Source: Aliarcobacter vitoriensis (GTDB taxonomy: Bacteria; Campylobacterota; Campylobacteria; Campylobacterales; Arcobacteraceae). From it: a stretch of DNA of 64,000 nucleotides. Positions 46,443 through 55,559 of the stretch are shown here, one piece after another; the stretch's first letter is position 1; each line of letters opens with the position of its first letter. The notes beneath the pieces are model-generated. The model was not told the DNA's origin. It saw nothing but the letters and a program-made list of their open reading frames with translations, and did no database searches. Made by a program: the position numbers and the translations under genes. The stretch is taken from positions 28,331 to 92,330 of the forward strand of contig NZ_PDKB01000011.1 in NCBI RefSeq assembly GCF_003316695.1, read 5' to 3'.

Positions 46443-47654
46443 CTATTCTAATGTTTTTAAATATTTCTTTATATTTTTTGCAGCTTGTCTAATTCTTTTT
46501 TCATTTTCAATTAGAGCAATTCTTACATATTGGTCACCATAATGTCCAAAACCAATACCAGGACTTACAGCAACTTGTGCTTCTCTTAAAAGCTGTTTAG
46601 AGAACTCTAAACTTCCTAAATGTTGAGCTTTTTGTGGTATTTTTGCCCAAATAAACATTGAAGCATTTGGTTTATCCATAATCCAACCAGCTTCGGCAAA
46701 TGTTTTAAGCATAACATCTCTTCTTTTTTCATATTTAGAAACTATTTCATCTACACAATCTTGTGGACCATCTAAAGCAACAGTTGCTGCTATTTGAATT
46801 GGAGCAAACATTCCATAATCAAGCCATGATTTAATTCTTTTTAATGCACCAACTAATTTTTCATTTCCAACTATAAAACCTACTCTCCAACCAGCCATAT
46901 TGTATGATTTACTTAAAGTAAAACATTCAACAGCAACATCTAAAGCACCTTCAGCTTGGAAAATAGATGGAGTTTTATATCCATCAAAAGTAATATCAGC
47001 ATAAGCAATATCAGAGATTATATAAAATCTCTCTTTTTTTGCCATATTTACTAATTTTGTGTAAAACTCTGGTGTTACAGTTGCACAACTTGGATTATGT
47101 GGAAAGTTTACAACTACATATTTTACTCTTGGAATTGATTCATCTATTGTTTTTTGCAAGTTTTTAAAGAAAAGTTCTTCATCTACTTTAAACTCATTGT
47201 CAAATACCAACTCAAATTTATGAATTGCTGCACCATTTAGCATAAACGCATAAGAGTGAATTGGATAAGTTGGATCTGGAACAACAGCTACATCTCCAAC
47301 ATTTACTATTGCTTGAACTAAATGAACATAACCCTCTTTTGAACCCATTGTTGCACAAGCGTGTTTATCTGGGTCTAAAAAATCAACATTATATTTTCTC
47401 TTATACCAATTACAAATAGCAAGTCTTAATTTATATATACCAATACTTGCACTATATCCATAGTTTTTTGGTTTTGTTGAAGCATCTTTTAATTTATCAA
47501 CTATATGTTTTGGTGTAGGACCATCAGGATTCCCCATAGAAAAATCTATTACATCTATACCTGCTCTTCTTGCTTCCATTTTTATAGCATTTACTTCTGC
47601 AAATACATAGTTTGGAAGTCTTTTCATTCGTTCAAATTCAATTTCTGGAAACAT
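46443..47654 (-). CDS. PLP aminotransferase (alanine/LL-DAP type)
   Basis: A 403-aa class I/II aminotransferase. Start ATG 47652-47654 is chosen because AAGGAG lies just before it; a longer reading would overlap the preceding gene. The PLP-binding Lys lies in TLSKSYNMAGWRVGF, with VVNFPHNPSC and DFSMGNPDGPTP. Relatives are labelled LL-diaminopimelate or alanine/glutamate-pyruvate aminotransferases; position beside hom suggests amino acid synthesis but does not settle the substrate. Confidence 0.87.
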   Translation of the reverse strand: MFPEIEFERMKRLPNYVFAEVNAIKMEARRAGIDVIDFSMGNPDGPTPKHIVDKLKDASTKPKNYGYSASIGIYKLRLAICNWYKRKYNVDFLDPDKHACATMGSKEGYVHLVQAIVNVGDVAVVPDPTYPIHSYAFMLNGAAIHKFELVFDNEFKVDEELFFKNLQKTIDESIPRVKYVVVNFPHNPSCATVTPEFYTKLVNMAKKERFYIISDIAYADITFDGYKTPSIFQAEGALDVAVECFTLSKSYNMAGWRVGFIVGNEKLVGALKRIKSWLDYGMFAPIQIAATVALDGPQDCVDEIVSKYEKRRDVMLKTFAEAGWIMDKPNASMFIWAKIPQKAQHLGSLEFSKQLLREAQVAVSPGIGFGHYGDQYVRIALIENEKRIRQAAKNIKKYLKTLE

Positions 47655-47658
47655 TTCA

Positions 47659-48465
47659 TTACTCCTTAGTAACTGTAAGCCCATTTTTTATATTTGTTAG
47701 GGCATAAAAATCATCAATTTTTATAAATCGTGTATTATTTGGCACATCAACTTTTAGGTTTTTATGCAAAGTACTATCTTCAAAAACTTCAATTACACCA
47801 AAATCATTATCATAAAAAGTAATACTTGGATACCAATTACTTCCGTTATTTGAACTTATAGCTAATTTATCTGTATTTGCTATTTCAATAATGTATGGTT
47901 TTATAGGCTTTCTTAGCGTTGTTGAAGCCTTCGTCACTAAATCTTCAGCTTTATAGATTGAAGATTTACTAGAGTCTATATAGTAACTCCATTTATTATT
48001 GCCCTCTCTTTTTATATCTACGATTTTACTATTGGTATTTTGTAATTCTTGAGATAATCTGAGAGGGTTTATGGCGGCTGCTGTTTGTACTTTTATACTC
48101 CATTTTAGTTGATTATCTAATGAAACTTGATTTGTAGTTATAAAATTTTGTTGTCCAATAGCTTTTAAAATATCATTTATATTTCTAAACGAAATTTTAG
48201 GATTTGAATTGAAGATAAATGTAACATCAATAGTTTGTGTAGATCCTAGATTTAATTTTAAAAGATTATTTCCTTGGAGTGCTTGAGATACTTTTGTATA
48301 ATCTAGGCTTCCATTTGTATAAAAATTACTTTCATTTTTGAAAACGTGATTTATTAAATTTCTATGAGTATTATATTCTGAATTACCTACTATTCCTTGT
48401 ACTGCTTGGTTAATGTCTGCATTTAAACCTATACATAAAGCAATACTTAATAATATCTTTTTCAT
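47659..48465 (-). CDS. Exported protein of unknown function
   Basis: A 268-aa protein starting MKKILLSIALCIGLNADINQ (signal peptide), with GGAG 6 bases before the ATG at 48463-48465. The body is rich in Asn, Ser and Ile and has no motif that I recognise; a repeated strand-helix pattern (DVTFIFNSNPKISFRNINDILKA, LKWSIKVQTAAAINPLRLSQ) resembles a small alpha/beta periplasmic domain. It lies between rlmB (15 bases upstream) and the aminotransferase (4 bases downstream). Confidence 0.6.
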   Translation of the reverse strand: MKKILLSIALCIGLNADINQAVQGIVGNSEYNTHRNLINHVFKNESNFYTNGSLDYTKVSQALQGNNLLKLNLGSTQTIDVTFIFNSNPKISFRNINDILKAIGQQNFITTNQVSLDNQLKWSIKVQTAAAINPLRLSQELQNTNSKIVDIKREGNNKWSYYIDSSKSSIYKAEDLVTKASTTLRKPIKPYIIEIANTDKLAISSNNGSNWYPSITFYDNDFGVIEVFEDSTLHKNLKVDVPNNTRFIKIDDFYALTNIKNGLTVTKE

Positions 48466-48480
48466 AATACTCTCCATTAT

Positions 48481-49170
48481 TTATTTTTTTAAATTGTATA
48501 TTAATATTCCAGCTGCTACTGACACATTCAATGAATCAAACTCATGGTCCATATTTATAGATACTTTTAAATCTAGTTTTTTAGCAACTTTTGGAGAAAT
48601 ACCTTCTCCTTCACTACCTAAAAATAGAGCAACTTTATCTTTACTTTCTATTTTTCCATATTTTTTAAGATCAATTCCATCCATTGTTGCACCAATTAAA
48701 GTAAATCCAGCATCTATTAGTTCACTTGCCAAATCTACACTTCTTGGATGAATACAAAATGGTAAATCAAGTAATGCCCCAGCACTTGTTCTTACTGTTC
48801 CAGAATTATTTACTGTTTTTATATTTGAAGCTATAAGTCCTTGAACACCTAAAGAGTAAGCAGTTCTACTTATAGCACCAATATTCCCAACATCTGTAAC
48901 TCCATCTAAAACTAAGATAAAATTCATATTTTTTATCTCTTTCAATGAAGTATATTCATATTCACTAAGCTTTAAAATAAGCCCTTGATGATTTCCACCT
49001 TTTGCTAAAGCTTGAGCTTTTTGATTATCAACTCTATGAATTTTTTTACCCAATTTAACAAATCTTGAGAATAATTTACCATCAACTTCTTTTGATAAAA
49101 AAACCTCTTCTACTAAATTTGGGTGTTTGTCTAGCACATATAAAACTATCTGTTTTCCGTATATTATCAT
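48481..49170 (-). CDS. rlmB: 23S rRNA 2'-O-ribose methyltransferase, TrmH/RlmB family
   Basis: A 229-aa SPOUT methyltransferase with an N-terminal substrate-binding domain and knot motifs LVLDGVTDVGNIGAISRTA, ALFLGSEGEGI and SINMDHEFDSLNVSVAAGI. RlmB (Gm2251 in E. coli) is the nearest assignment, though other TrmH-family specificities are possible. The ATG overlaps the rsmI stop. Confidence 0.87.
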   Translation of the reverse strand: MIIYGKQIVLYVLDKHPNLVEEVFLSKEVDGKLFSRFVKLGKKIHRVDNQKAQALAKGGNHQGLILKLSEYEYTSLKEIKNMNFILVLDGVTDVGNIGAISRTAYSLGVQGLIASNIKTVNNSGTVRTSAGALLDLPFCIHPRSVDLASELIDAGFTLIGATMDGIDLKKYGKIESKDKVALFLGSEGEGISPKVAKKLDLKVSINMDHEFDSLNVSVAAGILIYNLKK

Positions 49171-49988
49171 TTTTCGATTTTATCCAATAATTCTTGATAA
49201 ACCTCTTTTACACTAGCACCTGTAAGCTTTGCAATAAGTTTTGCTTTTACTTTTGGAGCTATGTCTAAAGGCATAATATCATCTAATTCAAGATTGAAAC
49301 CAATTTGTTCTTTTGCTTCAATCACAACAACCCACTCACCTTTTATATCAATGTTCAAAAAAAGTTCATAAAGATTTTTTGCACTATCTTTATAAGTTTT
49401 TTGATGAAGTTTTGATATCTCTTTTGCTAAAAATATTGTTCTATCTTCATCTTTGTTTTTTAACTCTTCAAGAAGTTTTAAAAGTCTGTGTGGAGATTCG
49501 TATAAAATACCCAATTTATTGCTACTTAAAATCTCTTCAAGTTTTGCATTTCTACTTGCACCTTTATGATCTAAAAAACCATAAAAAGTAAATTCTGTAT
49601 TTTTAAACCCACTCATAGCAAAAGCTGTTAAAACTGCATTTGCTCCTGGAAGTACATCATAAGGAATATCATTTTTTATACAAAAATCTACCAACGTTGC
49701 ACCAGGATCACTAATACATGGCATTCCTGCATCACTTACATAAACAACATTTTTAGAAAAAGTATTTTTATCTAAACTTTGTAAAATTTGATTTTCATTG
49801 TGAGAGTGAAAAGATTTGAAATCTTTGTTTGAAAAATCTAAGTTATTTCTCTCTCCTAAAAGATTTAGAAGTTTTTTTGTAACTCTTGTATCTTCACAAA
49901 AAATTAGTTCCGCTTCCAATAGGACTTTTAAAGACCTTTGGGAAATATCTTCCAAATTTCCTATTGGTGTTGGAACTAAGCACAACAT
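49167..49988 (-). CDS. rsmI: 16S rRNA (C1402-2'-O) methyltransferase RsmI
   Basis: A 273-aa enzyme of the tetrapyrrole-methylase-fold superfamily that methylates C1402 in 16S rRNA. The opening LCLVPTPIGNLEDISQRSL, FCEDTRVTKKLL, SDAGMPCISDPGA and the C-terminal short domain are diagnostic. It follows rpmE by 9 bases. Confidence 0.94.
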   Translation of the reverse strand: MLCLVPTPIGNLEDISQRSLKVLLEAELIFCEDTRVTKKLLNLLGERNNLDFSNKDFKSFHSHNENQILQSLDKNTFSKNVVYVSDAGMPCISDPGATLVDFCIKNDIPYDVLPGANAVLTAFAMSGFKNTEFTFYGFLDHKGASRNAKLEEILSSNKLGILYESPHRLLKLLEELKNKDEDRTIFLAKEISKLHQKTYKDSAKNLYELFLNIDIKGEWVVVIEAKEQIGFNLELDDIMPLDIAPKVKAKLIAKLTGASVKEVYQELLDKIEK

Positions 49989-49997
49989 AAGATTGTA

Positions 49998-50201
49998 CTA
50001 TTTTGCCATATTATATTTAGCTTTGAATTTCTCAACTCTTCCAGCAGCATCAACAAGTTTTTGCTCTCCTGTGAAGAATGGGTGACAAGATGAACAAATA
50101 TCAACTCTTAAAGCTTCAACATTTGATTTTGTCTCAAAACTATTTCCGCATGCACAAGAAACTTGACATACTTTGTAATCTGGATGAATATCTTTTTTCA
50201 T
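49998..50201 (-). CDS. rpmE: Ribosomal protein bL31
   Basis: A 67-aa ribosomal protein of the zinc-binding C+ type: CACG near residue 16 and [12 protein letters not shown] near 37. The start [20 protein letters not shown] and GGA-rich ribosome binding site are clear. Confidence 0.96.
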   Translation of the reverse strand: MKKDIHPDYKVCQVSCACGNSFETKSNVEALRVDICSSCHPFFTGEQKLVDAAGRVEKFKAKYNMAK

Positions 50202-50279
50202 TCCATTTTCCTTTTAAAAATTAGCGAATGATAAAAGAGCGAGTCTTTGCAAGTCCTTTATCAAACTTTGAACTTGCGA

Positions 50280-51155
50280 TTATATCGAAAAATACTTAAC
50301 AATCTCTGAATTTAAGCTAGAAATTATATTTGAAGTTTTATTTTCAAATTGTCCTTTATTAAAAGTATTTTGTCTTTTTGCTAATTTCATAGTATTTAAG
50401 ATGATTTTTTCTTCTAATTCTTGCTTTGAAATTTTTCCATCCAAAAACTGTAAAGTTTCAATTATACCAATACTTGTCATACAATTTGGACTTCTATTAT
50501 ATTTTTTTTCTAAATATATTATTTCATCTATTAGCCCAGCTTTTATCATCTGCTTTGTTCTTAGACTTATTCTATTTTGAAGTTCTTCTTTTTCCCATAA
50601 AATTTCAAATATTTTTAAATTTGCTGATAGTGGGTTTTTGGGATTTTGTAAGAAAAACTGTGTTGGTGTTAAACTAGTTTGTTTGTATATAGCATAAGCC
50701 TTTTCAACTCTATATTTATCATTCTTTTCTATTTTTTGCATATACTCTTTGTCTAAATTATAAAGAAAATCATAAGTTTCTTCTATATTGATATCAAAAG
50801 TTTCTTTTAAATCAACTCCTATACTAATTCCATCAATTAAAGTTTTTAGATAAAATCCAGTTCCACCCACAATGATAAGGTTTTTGTCGTTATCTATTGC
50901 AAATTTTTTAGCTTTTTTATACAAGTTTAAAAATTCAACTACATCAAAATTTTCATTTGGATAAACTTCATCTATTCCAAAATGTATAATATCCCCTATT
51001 TCCTTTTTTGTGGGCTTTGCACTAACAATATCTATTTCTTTATAAACGCAAAGAGAGTCTAAAGATAAGATAATAGAGTTTGTTTTTGAAGCAATTTCAA
51101 GTGAAAGAGAAGTTTTTCCAGAAGCTGTTGTTCCAATGATTGCTATTTCTTTCAT
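50280..51155 (-). CDS. miaA: tRNA dimethylallyltransferase
   Basis: A 291-aa enzyme that adds the dimethylallyl group to A37 of tRNAs reading UNN codons. It has the P-loop GTTASGKTSLSLEIA, the SAKPTKKE segment and GGTGFYLKTLIDG. The ATG overlaps the end of the lipoprotein gene. Confidence 0.94.
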   Translation of the reverse strand: MKEIAIIGTTASGKTSLSLEIASKTNSIILSLDSLCVYKEIDIVSAKPTKKEIGDIIHFGIDEVYPNENFDVVEFLNLYKKAKKFAIDNDKNLIIVGGTGFYLKTLIDGISIGVDLKETFDINIEETYDFLYNLDKEYMQKIEKNDKYRVEKAYAIYKQTSLTPTQFFLQNPKNPLSANLKIFEILWEKEELQNRISLRTKQMIKAGLIDEIIYLEKKYNRSPNCMTSIGIIETLQFLDGKISKQELEEKIILNTMKLAKRQNTFNKGQFENKTSNIISSLNSEIVKYFSI

Positions 51156-51349
51156 TCTTCTTTCTTTTTAGTAGCATTACATTGTTCAAGTTCTTTTATA
51201 ATATCGTTTATCTTTTTTTCTTGTTCTGCTAGTTGTAAGATAAGTTCTGAAACATCTTTAACATTTGATTGCTCTATTGACCTATCAATCTTTGTAGAAC
51301 AAGCAGAAAAAAAGGCAACAAAAAAAATAATAAACATATAGTTTTTCAT
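51152..51349 (-). CDS. Small lipoprotein of unknown function
   Basis: A 65-aa protein with a lipoprotein signal peptide, MKNYMFIIFFVAFFSAC (lipobox FSAC, Cys17), and a short charged coiled-coil tail. It overlaps miaA by 4 bases. No named family recognised. Confidence 0.65.
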   Translation of the reverse strand: MKNYMFIIFFVAFFSACSTKIDRSIEQSNVKDVSELILQLAEQEKKINDIIKELEQCNATKKKEE

Positions 51350-51425
51350 AATAACTCTTTTTTGGGATTTTTTGATTATAACCCAAAAAGCTTTAATTTA
51401 ATTAATCTTAGATAAAATTTTTGCC

Positions 51426-52301
51426 ATGGAAAAAATAATAAAAAAAATAAAAGATTTCAGTGAACTTGTAGTATTTCAACACTCTGTTTTTGCATTGCCA
51501 TTTATTTTTATAGCAATGGTTGTATCTTCTGATGAAATAAATGGTTCTGCTTGGTTTGGATTTAAACTTTTTGTTTTAGGTATTTTAGCTGCAATTACTG
51601 CTAGAAATTTTGCTATGGGCTTTAACCGTTTTATGGATAGAGATATTGACGCTCTTAACCCAAGAACTTCAAATCGTCCAAATGTAGATGGAAGAATAAC
51701 TCCTAAAGCTATGTTTTTATTCTCTTTTGCAAATGCTTTGGGTTTTATAATTGTTGCATATTTCGTAAATAATTTGGCTTTGATTTTATCAGTACCAATT
51801 TTAATAATAATTGGTTCTTACTCATATTTTAAAAGATTTTCATATCTTGCTCATATTATTTTAGGAATATCTTTAGCATTAGCTCCTATTGCTGGAGTAG
51901 TTGCTGTTAGTGAAACTATACCTTTTTGGGTTATTATGTTGAGTACTGGAGTTATGTTTTGGGTTGCTGGATTTGATTTGCTTTACTCTTTACAAGATAT
52001 TGATGTAGATAAAAAACTAGGACTTCACTCAATTCCATCAATTTTTGGGGTGGAAAAAACTATGAATTTATCAAAGCTATTTCACTTTTTAACAGTTATT
52101 TTTTGGCTTTTATTCGTTATATATTCACAAAGCTCATATTTTGCATATTTAGCTGTATTAATAAGTGCTTTGATGTTATCTTATGAACACTATTTAGTTT
52201 CAAAAGACTTTAGAAAAATTGATAGAGCCTTTTTTACTGTTAATGGATATTTAGGAATAGTTTTTTTATTTTTAATAGTTTTGGATAAAATTTTCTTTTA
52301 A
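51426..52301 (+). CDS. mqnP: UbiA-family polyprenyltransferase (MqnP-like)
   Basis: A 291-aa inner-membrane prenyltransferase with the Asp-rich motif NRFMDRDIDALNPRTSNRP and the second motif FDLLYSLQDIDVDKKLGL. Campylobacterota make menaquinone by the futalosine route, where the MqnP enzyme prenylates the naphthoate precursor; the length and motif fit. 4-Hydroxybenzoate prenyltransferase is the closest alternative annotation. Confidence 0.85.
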   Translation: MEKIIKKIKDFSELVVFQHSVFALPFIFIAMVVSSDEINGSAWFGFKLFVLGILAAITARNFAMGFNRFMDRDIDALNPRTSNRPNVDGRITPKAMFLFSFANALGFIIVAYFVNNLALILSVPILIIIGSYSYFKRFSYLAHIILGISLALAPIAGVVAVSETIPFWVIMLSTGVMFWVAGFDLLYSLQDIDVDKKLGLHSIPSIFGVEKTMNLSKLFHFLTVIFWLLFVIYSQSSYFAYLAVLISALMLSYEHYLVSKDFRKIDRAFFTVNGYLGIVFLFLIVLDKIFF

Positions 52302-52312
52302 AATTTTAAGTA

Positions 52313-52345
52313 AAATTAGGATAGACTTCAATCCTAATTTTTAGT
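52313..52345 (+). terminator. Intrinsic terminator after the prenyltransferase
   Basis: A 10-bp stem AAATTAGGAT/ATCCTAATTT (52313-52322 with 52331-52340) around an 8-base loop, followed by TT. It directly precedes tRNA-Arg. Confidence 0.75.
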
Positions 52346-52422
52346 GCGTCTGTAGTTCAACTGGATAGAATACTCGGTTTCGACCCGAGGGGTTGTGGGT
52401 TCGACTCCTACCAGGCGTACCA
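52346..52422 (+). tRNA. tRNA-Arg (anticodon TCG)
   Basis: A 77-base tRNA with encoded CCA. Acceptor GCGTCTG pairs with CAGGCGT (one G-U), the anticodon stem CTCGG/CCGAG encloses TTTCGAC with TCG at 52380-52382, and the T arm has GGTTCGACTCC. The integrase gene follows 313 bases downstream, and the tRNA 3' end is the apparent integration site. Confidence 0.95.
52406..52415 (+). repeat. Left attachment core within tRNA-Arg
   Basis: TCCTACCAGG in the tRNA 3' part is repeated at 62060-62069, beyond the last element gene. The extended match continues with CCATT after a short indel. Confidence 0.55.
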
Positions 52423-52429
52423 TTTAATC

Positions 52430-52532
52430 ATCTAAATCAATCTAAATTAATCTAAGAAATACCACAAATACAAGCTTTATAAACAATCATTAATCTATAT
52501 TCATCTATAATAATCTAGTTAAATCTAATATA
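52430..52532 (+). repeat. Helically phased ATCTA decamers
   Basis: ATCTA recurs at 52430, 52440 and 52450, then at 52493, 52503, 52513 and 52523, exactly every 10 bp in each block. They lie between the tRNA core and the integrase gene, where arm or excisionase sites are expected. Two unphased copies lie at the right end (61917, 61957). Confidence 0.75.
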
Positions 52533-52534
52533 AA

Positions 52535-52695
52535 TTGGGTCTTAGTTTGGGTCGTAAGCAAAAAAACCCAAACATTTTAAGAATTTACGACCCAATTATA
52601 AAGTATTCTTTAGTAGGTATTATCATTTTATTAAGCTTTTACCTCATCACTAAAGAGCCTATATAATAGTGTTTATAAGACAATTTGGGTCGTAA
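52535..52695. promoter_or_regulatory. TTGGGTCGTAA arm-type sites, left end
   Basis: TTGGGTCTTAG at 52535-52545, TTGGGTCGTAA at 52547-52557 (12 bp later), an inverted copy TTACGACCCAA at 52585-52595 and TTGGGTCGTAA at 52685-52695. The motif recurs near the right end (61978), so integrase arm binding is a good explanation. A TATAAT-like element (about 52662) before the integrase gene lies among them. Confidence 0.65.
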
Positions 52696-52735
52696 ATTTC
52701 CCACGGGAAAATATGAATAAATAAAGGGTTTAAAT

Positions 52736-53971
52736 ATGGCTTCAATAAATATATTAAAAGATATCCAAATAAAACAAGCAAAACCAAAAGAAAAAGAGTA
52801 TTTTTTAAATGACGGTGCAGGGCTTAGAATAGCTATAAAACCCAATAGTAATAAGATATGGGAGTTTAGATATACATACAATGGAAGTCGTAGAAAAACT
52901 ACATTTAAAAGCTACCCTATTGTAACTTTAGAAAATGCAAGAATAAAAAGAGATGAGTTTTTAAACCTAATTGCTAAAGGTATTGACCCAATAACTAAAA
53001 CTAAAGAAGATAAACAAGAGCAAAATATAGATGTAAATGGAATGTTTTTAACTGTTGCTAGTGAATGGTTATCACGAGAAAAAGAAAGAATAGCCCCAAG
53101 CACTTTTAAAGATAAAATAAAAGTATTTGAAAAAGACATCTATCCATTTTTTAAGAATACACATATAAAAGATATTAAACCAAAAGATATTATAAAGGTA
53201 ATAGATACAAAACAACTACAAGCCCGTGAAGTTGCTTCAAAAATATTTAATTATTTAGATAATCTTTTTAGATATTCAGTTATGCAAGGATATTGTGAAA
53301 GAAATATTATCCAGGATATAAGAAAAAGAGATATTTTGAAACCCGAAAAAGTAAGACATTATCCAAAAATCACAGATGAAAAAATATTAAAAGAGTTAAT
53401 AAATGCAATCTATCGTTATAATGGTAGCCACTCTACAAGAAACGCTTTAAAATTAGTTCTACATATACCTTTAAGGGCTGATAATCTTTGTAATCTAAAA
53501 TGGGATTATATTAACTTTGAAGCTAAAAGCCTAACTATTCCACGCCTTGAAATGAAAGTTAAAGATTTAAATTTAGAAGATTTTAAAATGCCTTTGAGTG
53601 ATGAGGTAATCAATATATTAAAAGACCAAAAGCCATTTACAGAACACCAGGAATATATATTTTTAGGTAGAGATAATAGAAGTCCAATAAATAAAGAAAG
53701 CCCAAATAAAGCTTTAAAATTATTAGGGTTTGATGATGAAGCAAATAACAGAAAAATTACTTCACACGGTTTTAGAGGTACATTTAGAAGTTTAATAGAT
53801 ACTCTTGATACAGATAATAGATTTAGCTTTGAAGTAAAAGAGAAAGCGTTAGACCACCACGAAATAAGTGATACAGTAAGAGCATATACACATAAAGCTG
53901 ATTATTTTGAAAGACTCAAGCCTTTAATGAATTTTTGGAGTGATTATATAAAAGGGTTTATATATGAATAA
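52736..53971 (+). CDS. Tyrosine-recombinase integrase, P4-type
   Basis: A 411-aa integrase with the N-terminal DUF4102 arm-binding domain (NDGAGLRIAIKPNSNKIWEF), a core-binding SAM-like domain (about 95-190) and the catalytic domain: Arg in LHIPLRADNLCNLKW, HGFR in TSHGFRGTFRSL, and His plus Tyr in LDHHEISDTVRAYTHKADYF. It lies just downstream of tRNA-Arg in the same orientation. All catalytic residues are present, so it is probably functional. Confidence 0.93.
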   Translation: MASINILKDIQIKQAKPKEKEYFLNDGAGLRIAIKPNSNKIWEFRYTYNGSRRKTTFKSYPIVTLENARIKRDEFLNLIAKGIDPITKTKEDKQEQNIDVNGMFLTVASEWLSREKERIAPSTFKDKIKVFEKDIYPFFKNTHIKDIKPKDIIKVIDTKQLQAREVASKIFNYLDNLFRYSVMQGYCERNIIQDIRKRDILKPEKVRHYPKITDEKILKELINAIYRYNGSHSTRNALKLVLHIPLRADNLCNLKWDYINFEAKSLTIPRLEMKVKDLNLEDFKMPLSDEVINILKDQKPFTEHQEYIFLGRDNRSPINKESPNKALKLLGFDDEANNRKITSHGFRGTFRSLIDTLDTDNRFSFEVKEKALDHHEISDTVRAYTHKADYFERLKPLMNFWSDYIKGFIYE

Positions 53972-54695
53972 TTTACCAAAATATAAATTTATTTATAATG
54001 AGATAAGAGAAATTCTATTGTTTGAAAGAAATAATATTAATTCTTGTAGTAGTGCTAAAAAAAAGGAAATATTAAAATTATTAACTCATAATAAAACTTT
54101 TTTTAAACATAATATAATAGACGGTGTTGTAACAATATCTGAATTATGCAAATATTATGAAGTTGGTGAAGAAAGGACAGAATACATTGTTATTCTTTAT
54201 ATAAATTTATATGGTGTTGTAACAGAAATTCAAAATATTAAAACTAATTCTATTAACTATAAAGATTTTAAACAACAGATAGAAAATACAATTAGTATAT
54301 TTGATAACCTCAATACTTATGAGAAAAACAAAGGAAATCTAAAAATATCAAAAAGAGCAGAACTTTTAAAAAGTCAATTTGATAAATACTTAGAGAGAAA
54401 AACATTAAATAGTAATTTAGAAAAATACTTCAATATTAAAACATCTTATCATATACCAACCTTTAATAATATTTTTACGGTAGCAATAAGCTATATAGAA
54501 AGAAGTTTCGAGAGTTATAATAGGTCTATTACCGAAGCAAAAGGCATTACAAAGATAGTAATAAAAGAGTTGATAAAAAAAGAGAGATTTACTTCCGATT
54601 TGAAATACAAAAAAATTATTATAAATGGGTATTCGCTAGAATACGATATATATATGCCAAAACTTCCAAAACACAATATATTTACATTAATATAG
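53964..54695 (+). CDS. Unknown element protein downstream of integrase
   Basis: A 243-aa protein whose ATG overlaps the integrase stop, so the two are probably co-translated. It is Lys/Asn/Ile-rich and mainly helical with a basic centre (EKNKGNLKISKRAELLKSQF). A possible winged-helix-like segment lies at about 50-80 (GVVTISELCKYYEVGEERTE). No family recognised. Confidence 0.6.
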   Translation: MNNLPKYKFIYNEIREILLFERNNINSCSSAKKKEILKLLTHNKTFFKHNIIDGVVTISELCKYYEVGEERTEYIVILYINLYGVVTEIQNIKTNSINYKDFKQQIENTISIFDNLNTYEKNKGNLKISKRAELLKSQFDKYLERKTLNSNLEKYFNIKTSYHIPTFNNIFTVAISYIERSFESYNRSITEAKGITKIVIKELIKKERFTSDLKYKKIIINGYSLEYDIYMPKLPKHNIFTLI

Positions 54696-54992
54696 ACTTA
54701 AACACGATACACAAAGAATATAAGTGATATATCAAAAAATAGTTATTGATATATCAAAAAAATATCTATTAAGCATTTTATTAAAATTAATAGTTCAAAT
54801 GATGTGATTAAGCAAAAAAAAATAATCAACTAAAATTTGATAATAGCCTACTATTCTTTTTTTGATATTTTATAATTCTAATACAATCTAATGACGGTTA
54901 GATTATATCAATTAAATCTAATTCAAAATTGATATTTGCATTAATCGATTAAAGCCCTTTATATTTGTAGGTAACAAGTAAAAAGGCAAAAT
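54696..54992. other. Intergenic region before the AlpA-like gene
   Basis: It holds two near-identical 16-17-base direct repeats, GATATATCAAAAAATA and GATATATCAAAAAAATA, about 20 bp apart near 54728 and 54749. A cluster of AATCTA/TAGATT motifs lies at about 54885-54930, similar to the decamers at the left end. These may bind the AlpA-like protein or integrase. No gene seen. Confidence 0.4.
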
Positions 54993-55202
54993 ATGAACAT
55001 TACTCAAAAACTATTAAGAGCCAAAGAAGTGGCTTTATATTTAGGAATTGGATTAAGTACGGTTTGGCTTTATGCTAAACAAGGAAAAATTAAGCCTATT
55101 AAAATAAGTGGTAGAGTTACAGTATTCTCAATAGATGAAATTAATCGAGAGTTTGGATTAGAATACATTATAAACAATCCAAAGCAAGAAAATAGTCATT
55201 AA
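54993..55202 (+). CDS. AlpA-like/excisionase HTH protein
   Basis: A 69-aa protein with the AlpA/MerR-like helix-turn-helix pattern LLRAKEVALYLGIGLSTVWL, AKQGKIKPIKISGRVTVF and SIDEINREF. In P4-type elements AlpA activates int or acts as an excisionase. AAAAGG precedes the ATG. It is followed by the VRR-NUC gene after 6 bases. Confidence 0.8.
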   Translation: MNITQKLLRAKEVALYLGIGLSTVWLYAKQGKIKPIKISGRVTVFSIDEINREFGLEYIINNPKQENSH

Positions 55203-55208
55203 GCTTAT

Positions 55209-55559
55209 ATGATGAAGATAATACCAACAGAACACCAAGAGCAAAACATAGTTATAAAATACTGTGAATTGAAAAAAATACCCGTGTTTCATATACCAAA
55301 TGGAAGTTATAAAAGCTTTACAGCTAGAATAAAATCAAAACAAGAGGGATTAAAGCCAGGTGTTCCTGATTTAATGATACCACTTGCTAAAAACATTTAT
55401 CACGGACTATTTATTGAAATGAAGCGTTTAAAAGGTGGTAATGTATCAGAACATCAAAAGCAATGGATAGAACTATTGAATAAGCAAGGATATAAAGCCC
55501 TTGTTTGTTATGGAAGTGGTGAAGCTATAAAAGAAATTGAAAGCTATTGTAAAAAATAG
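55209..55559 (+). CDS. VRR-NUC domain nuclease
   Basis: A 116-aa single-domain nuclease of the VRR-NUC family (PD-(D/E)XK fold). Catalytic pattern: EHQEQNIVIKYCE, then KPGVPDLMIP (Asp) and GLFIEMKRLKGGNVSEHQ (Glu-x-Lys). Such stand-alone VRR-NUC proteins are common in phages and mobile islands; they likely act as a junction or nicking nuclease, with the exact substrate unknown here. Confidence 0.85.
   Translation: MMKIIPTEHQEQNIVIKYCELKKIPVFHIPNGSYKSFTARIKSKQEGLKPGVPDLMIPLAKNIYHGLFIEMKRLKGGNVSEHQKQWIELLNKQGYKALVCYGSGEAIKEIESYCKK

Noticed and set aside
52430..52532. CRISPR array
   Set aside because: The repeats are 5-base motifs every 10 bp, with no spacers and no cas genes; no array occurs in the window.
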